DNA of 64,000 bases from Acidobacteriota bacterium. GTDB taxonomy: Bacteria > Acidobacteriota > Thermoanaerobaculia > Multivoradales > SZUA-115. How positions within the stretch are numbered: the first letter of the stretch is position 1; every line of letters begins with the position of its first letter. A program made the position numbers and the translations under genes. Below the pieces are notes generated by a model that was given only the letters and a program-made list of their open reading frames with translations, searched no databases and had not been told where the DNA came from. The DNA is taken from the NCBI GenBank assembly GCA_024277255.1, contig JAJRVQ010000099.1, positions 1 through 64,000 of the forward strand. Direction: 5' to 3'. Of this stretch, positions 33,024-41,019 are shown piece after piece.

Positions 33024-33566
33024 TCAGCTCGCCTCGGGGAAGGCCGGTACCCTGATCTCGTCTTCCTCCTCGTCGCGCACGTTGATGCGCAGCGCCCGGA
33101 AGGAGACGTTCTCCATCACGAAGTCGTCCTCGGGCATGGCGAAGGCCCAGTTCTCGAAATGGACCCCAAAAAGGTCGAGGACCGAACGGTGATTGGGTAC
33201 CGCCGGATCGTCGACCACCACGTTCATCGACAACGCCGGTTGGACGTAGGGCTCGGCGACGCTGTTGGGAGAGGCGCCGCGGCCCAGCAGCAGGTAGAGC
33301 AACGCTCCGTTGAGGTAAGCGCGGTCCACCTTGCCGCGAATGTGAATGTTGCCGGGATGCAGCGACGTGGCGTGGCGCTGGCCGATCTCGTGGAACTCCT
33401 CGAGATCGGTGTCGACGAAGACCTCCACTCCGGTCACCCTTCCGACCTCGGTCAGGCTGAAAGCTTCCAGATCCAGAATCGCCGTGGCGTCCGCACCCTC
33501 CGGGCTGTCAGGGCCGAGGAACAGCAGGGCGCCGTTGGCTCCGGTGTATACATCGGTCAATGGCAT
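33024..33566 (-). CDS. Tail tube protein
   Basis: This 180-residue protein follows the sheath directly (13-base gap) and has the size and strand-rich pattern of a tube protomer: VYTGANGALLFLGPDSPEGA, a GKVDRAYLNGALLYLLLGRG middle segment, and a DFVMENVSFRALRINVRDEE ending typical for tubes whose last strands close the ring. AAAGGAGG precedes the ATG. Hexameric rings of this protein would form the inner tube. Only one tube gene is present, where many eCIS loci have two or more. Confidence 0.82.
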   Translation of the reverse strand: MPLTDVYTGANGALLFLGPDSPEGADATAILDLEAFSLTEVGRVTGVEVFVDTDLEEFHEIGQRHATSLHPGNIHIRGKVDRAYLNGALLYLLLGRGASPNSVAEPYVQPALSMNVVVDDPAVPNHRSVLDLFGVHFENWAFAMPEDDFVMENVSFRALRINVRDEEEDEIRVPAFPEAS

Positions 33567-33579
33567 GAATTCGCCTCCT

Positions 33580-35241
33580 TTACTCGAGGAAGATGGTGAC
33601 CTTGATGAACTCGATGCTGAACACCGGCCGCAGCACCATCGTCACCTGCACGATGCCGCGGATCTGCTGGTCGCGCGTGGCGCTGACGTCCAGCTCGTAG
33701 CTGATCAATTTCTCGTCGCTCACCATCTCCACCAGGAAGCCGTTGATCGCCGTGCGCAGCGCGCTACGTACTCGATCGTTGTTCAACCGGCCGATGAACG
33801 GGTTGGCGGCCGAGCGCACCCCGAACTTGGCAAAGTCGACGATCCTGCGGGTGGTGATCTGCTTCCATGCCGTGTTGGTGGAAGTGGTGATGGCGCGGGT
33901 AATGCGGAACCCTTGGCGCTGCTCCAGCGCCAGGACCCGGCTTTGCACCAGCTGCTTGAGTTCAGCCAGGCTGTAGCTCTTCTCCAACCCACCCACGTCG
34001 AGCACCTTGTTGGTCAGACTGATGTGCGACGACAGGCTGGAGAGCAACCCAGCCACCGCGGCGGCGGCGAAGGAGGCCGACAGGGTGACCACCCGGCCGG
34101 CAGCGGCGTCGTTGGCCCGAATTCCGGGCGCCACCAGGATGACCCGGTCGCTGTTCACCGTGTGCGCCCCAACGTCGGCCAGCGAGGCACCGAGTTCGCT
34201 GCCGACCAGCGCTACCCGGTCGCGTTTGACATCGTCGGAGGCAGCCACGCGACAGTGCGCCGCCAGTTCGTCGGCGAAGCTCAGCCCCTGCCCAGCGGCC
34301 AGGACGATGTGAGAATCGACTTCCAGCAGCCGGTCGAGCCCGCCCTGATAGTCGGAGCCCGTCGCCGCGGCCCCGTTGCTGCCGCCGGAAAACGGCAAGA
34401 ACGTGTCGGCCGGCGCGGTCAAGTCCGGAGCCTCCTCCGAATTGGGCAAGGCGGTCGCCGTAGCCCAAGCCGAGCCGGCGACCGAGTCCCCGAGGTCGGT
34501 GATCAGGTCGTCGCCGCTGACCACGGTGAAAACCTCCTCGGCGACGCCGCGGCGCAGCGTCACCTTGACGGCATCCGCCTGGGCCACGGCGTAGGAAGCC
34601 GTGATCGCCGATCCGGCCGGCGGCGCGGAGTCGAAGGTCAGGGCGCCGGTGGAGCGATCGATCTTGACCTGGCCGGCGACCGGGGCGGCGGCATCGTCGT
34701 CGTAGAGCAGCTGGAGCGACTGCTCCAAGCCGCCGGCGGGGGTCAGCTGGATGCGGTTGCGCGCACTCTTCACCACCGTGGTAGCGGCGAGGGTGAGCGT
34801 GGCCAGCGGCACCGCCTCGCCCTCGACGAAGGCGTTTTCCTCAGCCGCCGAGATATTGACCTCCAGACCGGCTCCCCAGCTGCCGGGGCTGTTCGCCTGC
34901 AAGCGGACGCAGGGACCGCTGGCCGAGGCGAGGTCGATCGACGCGACGGCGGGGCTTCCCGCCGCCACGCGCACGGCGTAGGCGGTGGTGGCGCCCTGCT
35001 GATAGGCCTGTTCGAGGGCACGCACCAGCGTCAACTCGTTGTTGGTTCCGTCGATCCACGGGTCGTAGTCGCCGAACGATTCGACCGCGTCGGCATAGCT
35101 ACCGAGCACCACCGGCTCGCCGATCGGCCCCTTGCTGGCAGTACCCACGACCCCGAGGTTGCCCACCGTGATCCGGTCGGGCACGATCAAGCCCTCGGGC
35201 CGCACCTCGATAAAGACTCCTGGTAAGACTGATTCGGCCAT
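33580..35241 (-). CDS. Contractile tail sheath protein
   Basis: This 553-residue protein is a clear sheath. It has the N-terminal LPGVFIEVRPEGL strand, a PVVLGSYADAVESFGDY segment and an inserted middle domain. The conserved C-terminal half includes GVRSAANPFIGRLNNDRVR, an INGFLVEM helix and a final VTMVLRPVFSIEFIKVTIFL handshake strand. Sheath subunits polymerise around the tube and contract to drive it forward. A strong AGGAGGAC precedes the ATG. There is a single sheath gene, as in phages and tailocins, whereas Afp/PVC-type eCIS have several. It is the surest evidence that the operon encodes a contractile particle. Confidence 0.95.
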   Translation of the reverse strand: MAESVLPGVFIEVRPEGLIVPDRITVGNLGVVGTASKGPIGEPVVLGSYADAVESFGDYDPWIDGTNNELTLVRALEQAYQQGATTAYAVRVAAGSPAVASIDLASASGPCVRLQANSPGSWGAGLEVNISAAEENAFVEGEAVPLATLTLAATTVVKSARNRIQLTPAGGLEQSLQLLYDDDAAAPVAGQVKIDRSTGALTFDSAPPAGSAITASYAVAQADAVKVTLRRGVAEEVFTVVSGDDLITDLGDSVAGSAWATATALPNSEEAPDLTAPADTFLPFSGGSNGAAATGSDYQGGLDRLLEVDSHIVLAAGQGLSFADELAAHCRVAASDDVKRDRVALVGSELGASLADVGAHTVNSDRVILVAPGIRANDAAAGRVVTLSASFAAAAVAGLLSSLSSHISLTNKVLDVGGLEKSYSLAELKQLVQSRVLALEQRQGFRITRAITTSTNTAWKQITTRRIVDFAKFGVRSAANPFIGRLNNDRVRSALRTAINGFLVEMVSDEKLISYELDVSATRDQQIRGIVQVTMVLRPVFSIEFIKVTIFLE

Positions 35242-35299
35242 TCGGTTTGTCCTCCTTCTGTTCTTGCGAGCCTCGCTTCGAAGCGTCGGCTCAGGCCTC

Positions 35300-36310
35300 C
35301 TAGACCGGGATCAGTCGCAGGTAGAACACCGCTGTTTGATCCAGGGCAGCATGCTGGTACGAAAGGGTGAAGTGGTCGGCAGGCGCCGGCAGATGAACTC
35401 CCGGAGCGAACGGGCGGTCCCGGATCTGATACTCGTCGGGTGCCAGGTCGAGGTCCCAGTCGCCGAGCTCGATGCTGTCGACCACCGGATCGAGTGCGGC
35501 GATGAAAGCCGCGGGTGAGGCGAAGGTCAGGCGAGCGTGGCGCTGCGCGGGATCGTCTCCGCCGATGGCGGCCAGGAAAGCGGTCAGAGAGGCGAAGGGA
35601 GTCGGCGGCCCGGGCGCCCCGGTGAAAGTCCGCAACAGCGACACGGTGCCACCCGGCGGCGTTCCAGCCACGAAGGAGAGCAAGGTCAGCCGCCCGAGTC
35701 GCGCCGGCCCATGTACGCTCAACACCGGCGCTCGCTCGTTGTCCCAGCGCACCATCTCGTCGCTGACCAGGGTGGTTTCCCGGTTGGCCGAGGCGCGCTC
35801 TTCAGGGTCGGCGTGAATCGGGATGCGGGCGATCAAGCTATGAGCAGCGTCGGCGTCGGAATAGTGGTATTCGTAGAGCAGCCGAACGGAGGTGCTCTTG
35901 CGCCAGGCATTGAGCGCCGCCACATGTTCCGCTAACGGCGCTTCGGTACCAGCGTGGCCCTGAAAACTGAGCTGCAGGAAACCGAGCGCGCGCAGCTCGT
36001 CGCGCGAGCGCAAGAGTTCTTTCTGTAAATCCAGTACCGCTGTATCCGCATCGCCGGGGCTGTTCGCCCACAACTGCATGGTCACCACGGCGTCCAACCG
36101 CCCGCCTTTGAGGGCGATCAGCGGCAGCCCTGAGCGCTGCTCGTTGCCCCGGCGGTTGCCCAAACCGACCATCCGCTCATCGACGCTGGCCACCGTGACA
36201 TTGGGGTCCGGAAGTGGCGGGCTGGACGGTGGAAGCTTGGCACTGAGGACGGACAGCATGTCCGTCACCACCTGGTTCAACGGCGGTGCACCGACGGCGG
36301 GAATCGTCAT
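35300..36310 (-). CDS. First gene of the particle operon, possible tail-terminator/cap protein
   Basis: This 336-residue protein starts after AAGGAAAGG. Its N-terminal part (about 1-190) has a mixed alpha/beta pattern with GRLDAVVTMQLWANSPGDAD and AVLDLQKELLRSRDELRALG, reminiscent of tail-completion/terminator proteins that cap a tube. The C-terminal half is beta-rich with a final DQTAVFYLRLIPV strand. There is no signal peptide. It lies immediately upstream of the sheath, as terminators often do. I do not recognise a definite family. An Afp16/Pvc16-like cap role is a guess from position and size. Confidence 0.5.
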   Translation of the reverse strand: MTIPAVGAPPLNQVVTDMLSVLSAKLPPSSPPLPDPNVTVASVDERMVGLGNRRGNEQRSGLPLIALKGGRLDAVVTMQLWANSPGDADTAVLDLQKELLRSRDELRALGFLQLSFQGHAGTEAPLAEHVAALNAWRKSTSVRLLYEYHYSDADAAHSLIARIPIHADPEERASANRETTLVSDEMVRWDNERAPVLSVHGPARLGRLTLLSFVAGTPPGGTVSLLRTFTGAPGPPTPFASLTAFLAAIGGDDPAQRHARLTFASPAAFIAALDPVVDSIELGDWDLDLAPDEYQIRDRPFAPGVHLPAPADHFTLSYQHAALDQTAVFYLRLIPV

Positions 36311-36537
36311 CTAGCCTTTCCTTCGATCTCCCCTGATCCAATGATGAGAGCGAGGGCCACATCGCCCCACGCAAGGAGAAGCTTAGAAAGACATTGCGAA
36401 AAAAGATCGTCTCCGATTCACCAATGGGCGACTGCAATCTCGAAGCTGGCGACGCTATTTCTTTTCGTCCGACTTCAGCCAACAACCGGTGAGCTATCGT
36501 TTGACGGAGCCGGCGTCAGGCGAATGGCCGAGCGCCC

Positions 36538-36903
36538 TCAGCAAGGTCGTACTGCCTTTTTGAAGGCATGCGGAGTCGTCCCCCGCCACTTCTTGAATGC
36601 GCGCTCAAAGCTGCGCAGGTTGCCAAACCCCACGGCATGAGCAATGTGGGTCATCGAGTGATTGTTCTCGCGCATCAAGGCCACGGCACGGTTGATCCGC
36701 ACATGGGCAAGCCAATCGCGAAAGCAGATGCCTGTTTTCTGATGGAAGAACGAGGAGAAGTACTTTCGCTCAACCCCTGCGACGCCCGCGGCCCGGCTCA
36801 ACGAGATCGGATCACCGTAATGGCTGTCTACGAACCGTTTGACCCTACGCAATCGAGCGTAGTAGCTGAAAGCCTGGCGGTTGATCTGGTCGGTCTCGAG
36901 CAC
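36538..36903 (-). CDS. AraC-type DNA-binding protein, single domain
   Basis: This 121-residue protein is almost only the double-HTH AraC DNA-binding domain (about residues 18-115): ISLSRAAGVAGVERKYFSSF, FRDWLAHVRINRAVALMREN, MTHIAHAVGFGNLRSFERAF and the KKWRGTTPHAFKK ending. The usual ligand-binding domain is absent. The GTG at 36903 follows AGGAGG, which fixes the start. It is on the same strand as the contractile-particle operon and 228 bases upstream of it, so control of that operon is the natural hypothesis. Confidence 0.85.
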   Translation of the reverse strand: MLETDQINRQAFSYYARLRRVKRFVDSHYGDPISLSRAAGVAGVERKYFSSFFHQKTGICFRDWLAHVRINRAVALMRENNHSMTHIAHAVGFGNLRSFERAFKKWRGTTPHAFKKAVRPC

Positions 36904-37109
36904 TGGAGCCTCCTACTGGTAAGAGGGCTATTGCACGTGGTGGCGACTCCGAACCTTCATAGGCTCCTGGCGGAGCGGATTGTTACCGCCGGCACGATCT
37001 CCTCCCTCCTTCGCCACCGGACACGAGAGCCATTCCCATGCCCCCGCCCGTTGGCGCGGGGCCAGCATTGGCGCGAGATGTGAGAATATTTGCCGGAGGC
37101 CAACGACCC

Positions 37110-38702
37110 GTGAACGCGCCATCCCAGCCGAGCGAAGTTGACGGGCAGCTCGTCGGAGAGCTGTTGCTTCCGGGGATGGAATTGATCGAAACCCACATCT
37201 CCTGGGTCTTCCTCGGCGGAGGTGACGTATGGAAGGTCAAGAAGCCGGTCGACTTCGGCTTTCTGGATTTCTCCACCGCTGACAAGCGCCACGCCGCCTG
37301 TTTGGCGGAGGTGGAGCTGAACCGCCGGCTGGCGCCGCACGTCTATCTCGGCTGCATCCCTATCACCCGGGACAACCACGGCAGGGCGCGCTTCGGCGGC
37401 TCCGGCGAGCCCATCGACTGGGCGGTGCAGATGGTCCGCTTGCCCGAGGAAGACCGCGCCGACCTGCGCTTGGCCAGTGGCCGGCTCTCGGCTTCCCACC
37501 TCGACCGAGTCGCGGTGCGGCTCGCCCGCTTCCACGAATCGGCGCGCTGCGATGAAGAGACGACGCAGATCGGAGGACTCGAAACGGTCAAGGCCAACGT
37601 CGAGGAGAACTTCGCGCAAACCCGAGCCGAACTCGGTCGTTATCTCGATCCGGATCAAGCGGCGCAAGTCAAGGCGTGGCAGCGACAGTTCCTCGACCGC
37701 AAGGCGAGCCTCTTTGCCGCCCGCCAGGCAGCCGGGCGGGTGCGAGACGGTCACGGTGACCTGCGCTTGGAGCACGTCTACCTGACCGACGACGACTATG
37801 CGGCCGGTGAGGACGATGGCAGCGAGGTGGTCATCGTCGACTGCATCGAGTTCAACCACCGCTTCCGCTTCGCCGATGTTTGTGCCGATGTGGCTTTCCT
37901 GGCGATGGACCTCTCCTGGCACGGCCGGCCCGACCTCGCCGAACGGTTCCTGGCCGCCTACGCCCGCGCCGCCAACGACTTCGATCTCTACCCGCTGGTC
38001 GACTTCTATGAGAGCTACCGCGCTTTCGTGCGCGGCAAGATCGCTTCCTTCGGCATCGCCTCCGGCCGGCTCGACTTCCCCGGTCGACAAGAGGCGATCG
38101 GCGAGGCACGCCGCTACTTCCTCTTGGCGCTGGCCTCCGAACGGCGTGCCCTCGCGCCGCCGCGGCTGCTCGCCATCGGCGGGATGATCGCCAGCGGCAA
38201 GAGCACCATCGCCGAAAATCTCGGCGCCGAATTGGCTGTACCGGTGGTCGACGCCGACCGCACCCGTAAGTTCCTTCTCGGACGCGCGCCCGCCGAGGCG
38301 ATCGACGACCCGGCCTGGCAGGGCGCCTACTCCCCGACCCGCACCGCCGAGGTCTATAGCGAGGTGCTACGCCGCGCCGAGGCAGTGCTCCAGTCAGGCC
38401 GCAGTGTGATCGTCGACGCTTCCTTCCGCGCCCGCGAACACCGCCTGGCAGCGCGTCAGCTCGCCGACTACCACGGCGTGCCCTTCCGCTTCATCGAGTG
38501 CCGGGCGAAACCCGAGATTTGCCGCCAGCGGCTCCGCGATCGGGAACGACGGCAGAGCGTCAGCGATGGCCGGTTGGAGATTTTCGACGAGTTCGTCGCC
38601 CGCTGGCAGCCGGTCGACGAACTGCCGGCCAGCGAACATCTAGTGCTCGACACCTCTCAGCCGCTGGTCGCCAACCTCCAGTTTCTACGCAAGAAACTCT
38701 AG
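37110..38702 (+). CDS. Fused aminoglycoside-phosphotransferase-like / P-loop kinase protein
   Basis: GGAGGC nine bases upstream marks the GTG at 37110 as the start (530 residues). The N-terminal 340 residues have the phosphotransferase fold with the catalytic-type HGDLRLEHVYL and a downstream VDCIEFNHRFRFADVCAD metal-binding loop. The C-terminal 190 residues are a P-loop kinase (GGMIASGKST, then VDADRTRKFLL and a SVIVDASFRAREHRLAA segment). This COG2187-COG0645 fusion is widespread, and its physiological substrate is unknown; resistance to aminoglycosides should not be assumed. The stop codon overlaps the convergent stress-protein gene by four bases. Confidence 0.85.
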   Translation: MNAPSQPSEVDGQLVGELLLPGMELIETHISWVFLGGGDVWKVKKPVDFGFLDFSTADKRHAACLAEVELNRRLAPHVYLGCIPITRDNHGRARFGGSGEPIDWAVQMVRLPEEDRADLRLASGRLSASHLDRVAVRLARFHESARCDEETTQIGGLETVKANVEENFAQTRAELGRYLDPDQAAQVKAWQRQFLDRKASLFAARQAAGRVRDGHGDLRLEHVYLTDDDYAAGEDDGSEVVIVDCIEFNHRFRFADVCADVAFLAMDLSWHGRPDLAERFLAAYARAANDFDLYPLVDFYESYRAFVRGKIASFGIASGRLDFPGRQEAIGEARRYFLLALASERRALAPPRLLAIGGMIASGKSTIAENLGAELAVPVVDADRTRKFLLGRAPAEAIDDPAWQGAYSPTRTAEVYSEVLRRAEAVLQSGRSVIVDASFRAREHRLAARQLADYHGVPFRFIECRAKPEICRQRLRDRERRQSVSDGRLEIFDEFVARWQPVDELPASEHLVLDTSQPLVANLQFLRKKL

Positions 38703-39151
38703 CTCTTGTTCTTGCCAACCGGCACCACGAGTACCGGGCAGGGTGCGTGGTGCAACACCCGCTCGGTCGTGCTGCCGATCAAGAGCTGGCGCATCGGGCC
38801 GAAACCGTGGCTGGCCATGACGATGAGATCGATACCGTTGTCTTGAGCGTACTGCCTGATCTCCGAGGCCGGAACCCCGACCCGCGTGGTGACTTCGACC
38901 TCGCAGCCAGCCAACCGCTGGCGGGCGGGAATCTCCAGCTGCTCGCGCGCCGCGCGGCCCTGGTGCTCCAGTACCTTGTGCCGCTCGACATCGGTAGTGA
39001 AGCCGAGGATCGGCGGCAGGTTGTCTTCGACCACGAAGAGCAGAGTGACCGGAGCCGCCAGGCTGCGCGCCAGCTTTGCCGCGACATCGAGGGCCGGCAG
39101 CGAAGCATCGGAAAGGTCGGTGGTGACCAGAATCTTCGAGAAACTCGACAT
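38699..39151 (-). CDS. Universal stress protein, single domain
   Basis: The 150-residue protein starts at the ATG at 39151, after AAGGAGGAA. It is a UspA-fold protein: KILVTTDLSDASLPALDVAA at the start, a Val-Asp/Glu strand (LLFVVED), and the nucleotide-binding segment ASHGFGPMRQLLIGST, in which the first Gly of G-x2-G-x9-G-S is Ala. It therefore probably still binds ATP, perhaps weakly. It lies beside a two-domain paralogue and overlaps the convergent kinase gene by four bases at their 3' ends. Confidence 0.9.
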   Translation of the reverse strand: MSSFSKILVTTDLSDASLPALDVAAKLARSLAAPVTLLFVVEDNLPPILGFTTDVERHKVLEHQGRAAREQLEIPARQRLAGCEVEVTTRVGVPASEIRQYAQDNGIDLIVMASHGFGPMRQLLIGSTTERVLHHAPCPVLVVPVGKNKS

Positions 39152-39202
39152 GGTTCCTCCTTGCTGAGCCATTGAGCCCTGCTGAGTGATCGAGGTTAGC
39201 AG

Positions 39203-40117
39203 CTATTCGTCGTCGCCGGCGGGCCGCCGGAGCACCAGCACCGAGCAGGCCGCCGCTCGCGCCACCCGCTCCGAGACGCTGCCGAGCAGCGCCCGGTGCA
39301 GGCCGCTGAGCCCGTGGCTCCCGATCAGGATCAGGTCGGCCGACAACCGGTCCGCCAAGTCGACGATGCGGGTTGGCGCGTGGCCGGTCAGCAGGTGCGG
39401 TTCGATGTGGAGATCCGCGGTTTCAGCCTCCGCCACGCGGCTGCGCAGCAACTCCTCGGTCTGCGCCCGCAGATCGACGTAAGCCGGCGAGCTGAGGGGC
39501 AAACCGGGGACCGGGATGCCGCCACCGCCGCTGGTGATCGGGGCAGCCATGACGTGTACCAGGTCCAGGTGACTGCCGAACTTGGTCGCCAGCCCCTTGG
39601 CCGTTTCGAGCGATTCCGTCGCGTCCGCCGAGAAGTCGAACGGCACCAGGATGCGGTCCAGCCGGCGATCCGACTCACCCTCCTCGCCGTGCGCGACCAG
39701 AACCGGGCAGTCGGCCGAGCGCAGGACCTCCTCGGCCACGCTGCCCAGCAGGAACCGTCTCCACCCTCGGCGCCCATGACTGCCGATGACGATGAGATCG
39801 ACCTCGTTCTCCTGCGCGTAGCGCAGGATCGCCGGGGCGGCTGAAAAGTCGCGGCGCTGGCCTTCGATGATGGTCAACCCCTCAGTGCCGCGCTCGGCCA
39901 CCGAGCCTCGTAACTGCTCGCTAGCCGCAAGGGTCAGACGCTCATAGGTCGCGGAGAGATCGGCGGCGTCATGGGCTGGAGAATCGCCGTAGAGCACGAC
40001 TACATGCAAGAGATGCAACTCCGCTCCAAAGCTGTGCGCCCAGAAAAGGGCCTCGTCCAGGGCGACGTTGGCAAACTTCGAGAAATCGGTCGCTAGCAGG
40101 ATCTTCTTCGGTTGCAT
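39203..40117 (-). CDS. Universal stress protein, tandem two-domain
   Basis: The ATG at 40117 has GAGGAGGA upstream (304 residues). Two UspA domains lie in tandem. The first (about 1-145) ends with GSHGRRGWRRFLLGSVAEEV, and the second (about 150-300) with GSHGLSGLHRALLGSVSERV. Both keep the complete G-x2-G-x9-G-S ATP-binding motif. Such proteins protect against starvation, oxygen or redox stress, but the specific signal is not visible here. It is 51 bases upstream of the single-domain stress gene and probably in the same transcript. Confidence 0.92.
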   Translation of the reverse strand: MQPKKILLATDFSKFANVALDEALFWAHSFGAELHLLHVVVLYGDSPAHDAADLSATYERLTLAASEQLRGSVAERGTEGLTIIEGQRRDFSAAPAILRYAQENEVDLIVIGSHGRRGWRRFLLGSVAEEVLRSADCPVLVAHGEEGESDRRLDRILVPFDFSADATESLETAKGLATKFGSHLDLVHVMAAPITSGGGGIPVPGLPLSSPAYVDLRAQTEELLRSRVAEAETADLHIEPHLLTGHAPTRIVDLADRLSADLILIGSHGLSGLHRALLGSVSERVARAAACSVLVLRRPAGDDE

Positions 40118-40318
40118 GGGGTCCTCCTCATCGGTTAGACACACACAAACAATCTACACGGCGCCAAGGTTGGGTCACCAGAGCCGATCAGGTGGCTGAC
40201 CGCCTCACCTCCGGGTAGGCCGAACTTCGAGAGCCACCCGAAAGGATAGGAGCCTGCTAATTCTATTGGGTCGGGCTTGCATCTGCAGCCGCTTACGTCA
40301 TTTCGCTAAGAAATCGGT

Positions 40319-40762
40319 CTACAACAGACCCAACTCCCTTTCCTCTCTCTCCTCCTCCCGGCGCAGCCGCTCCTCCTCACGCCGAGACCGTACCCGCCAG
40401 GTCAGCTTCCCTAGCCAGACGTTGAGGATGTTGTCGCGGCCGAGAAAGGGGAGGACTGGGGTGCGGCGGTTGCCGATCGTGGCCATCAACTCGAGACTGG
40501 CTGCATGGTCAGGATCGATCGCCAGAGCAGCTCTCAGCGCACGCAACGCTTGCCGCCGGTGGCCGATGCTCAAGTGAACGGCAGCCAGGTTGAAATGACT
40601 CTCGGGCTGGAAGGGATCCACCTCGACCGCATGCCGGCACAGATCCAGCCCCTCCCTCTTGCGTCCTTCGCAGCGGGCGATCGCCTGGCCTAGATAGCCG
40701 AAAAAGAGCCCCGGAAGCCGATCCTGCTCTTCCTCTTCCTGCTTGCTCAACCAGGTGAGCAA
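40319..40762 (-). CDS. Small TPR protein, start uncertain
   Basis: From the TTG at 40762 the product is 147 residues with two clear TPR units (GLFFGYLGQAIARCEGRKRE, SHFNLAAVHLSIGHRRQALR) and a charged Arg/Glu-rich tail. The same frame remains open and TPR-like for about 40 further codons upstream (SDYAVEALRRGLDACRAG, then KSRQGLELLTW), to about 40886. That stretch has no ATG or GTG. The real start is therefore probably further upstream at a rare codon, or the 5' end has been damaged. A protein-interaction adaptor is likely. Confidence 0.6.
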   Translation of the reverse strand: MLTWLSKQEEEEQDRLPGLFFGYLGQAIARCEGRKREGLDLCRHAVEVDPFQPESHFNLAAVHLSIGHRRQALRALRAALAIDPDHAASLELMATIGNRRTPVLPFLGRDNILNVWLGKLTWRVRSRREEERLRREEEREERELGLL

Positions 40763-41019
40763 CTCCAGCCCCTGGCGCGACTTGCCCGCCCGGCAAGCGT
40801 CCAGCCCACGGCGTAGCGCCTCGACGGCGTAGTCGCTTCGAGGTGATATCCGACGCTGCTGAGGGAATGGGACAGAAATAATATCGTAACCATATCAGCA
40901 TAAAGCCATGCTTCGCCATTCCGCTTCTCATTCAAGCCGAGCGAACTGTCCCGCACCGCTGGTGTTTCTCCTTGGTTGTACGACGGGATCGGTCGGCCAG
41001 CGAGTAAGCTGTGAGTCCC

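Noticed and set aside
13463-36310. Prophage
   Set aside because: Only tail genes are present. No capsid, portal, terminase, integrase, lysis gene or attachment repeat was seen.
36177-36485. 102-residue minus-strand frame upstream of the particle operon
   Set aside because: It overlaps the first particle gene in another frame and shows no ribosome binding site or coding character.
37110-38702. Aminoglycoside resistance gene
   Set aside because: The phosphotransferase-like domain belongs to a common housekeeping fusion (COG2187-COG0645) of unknown substrate; nothing links it to drug resistance.
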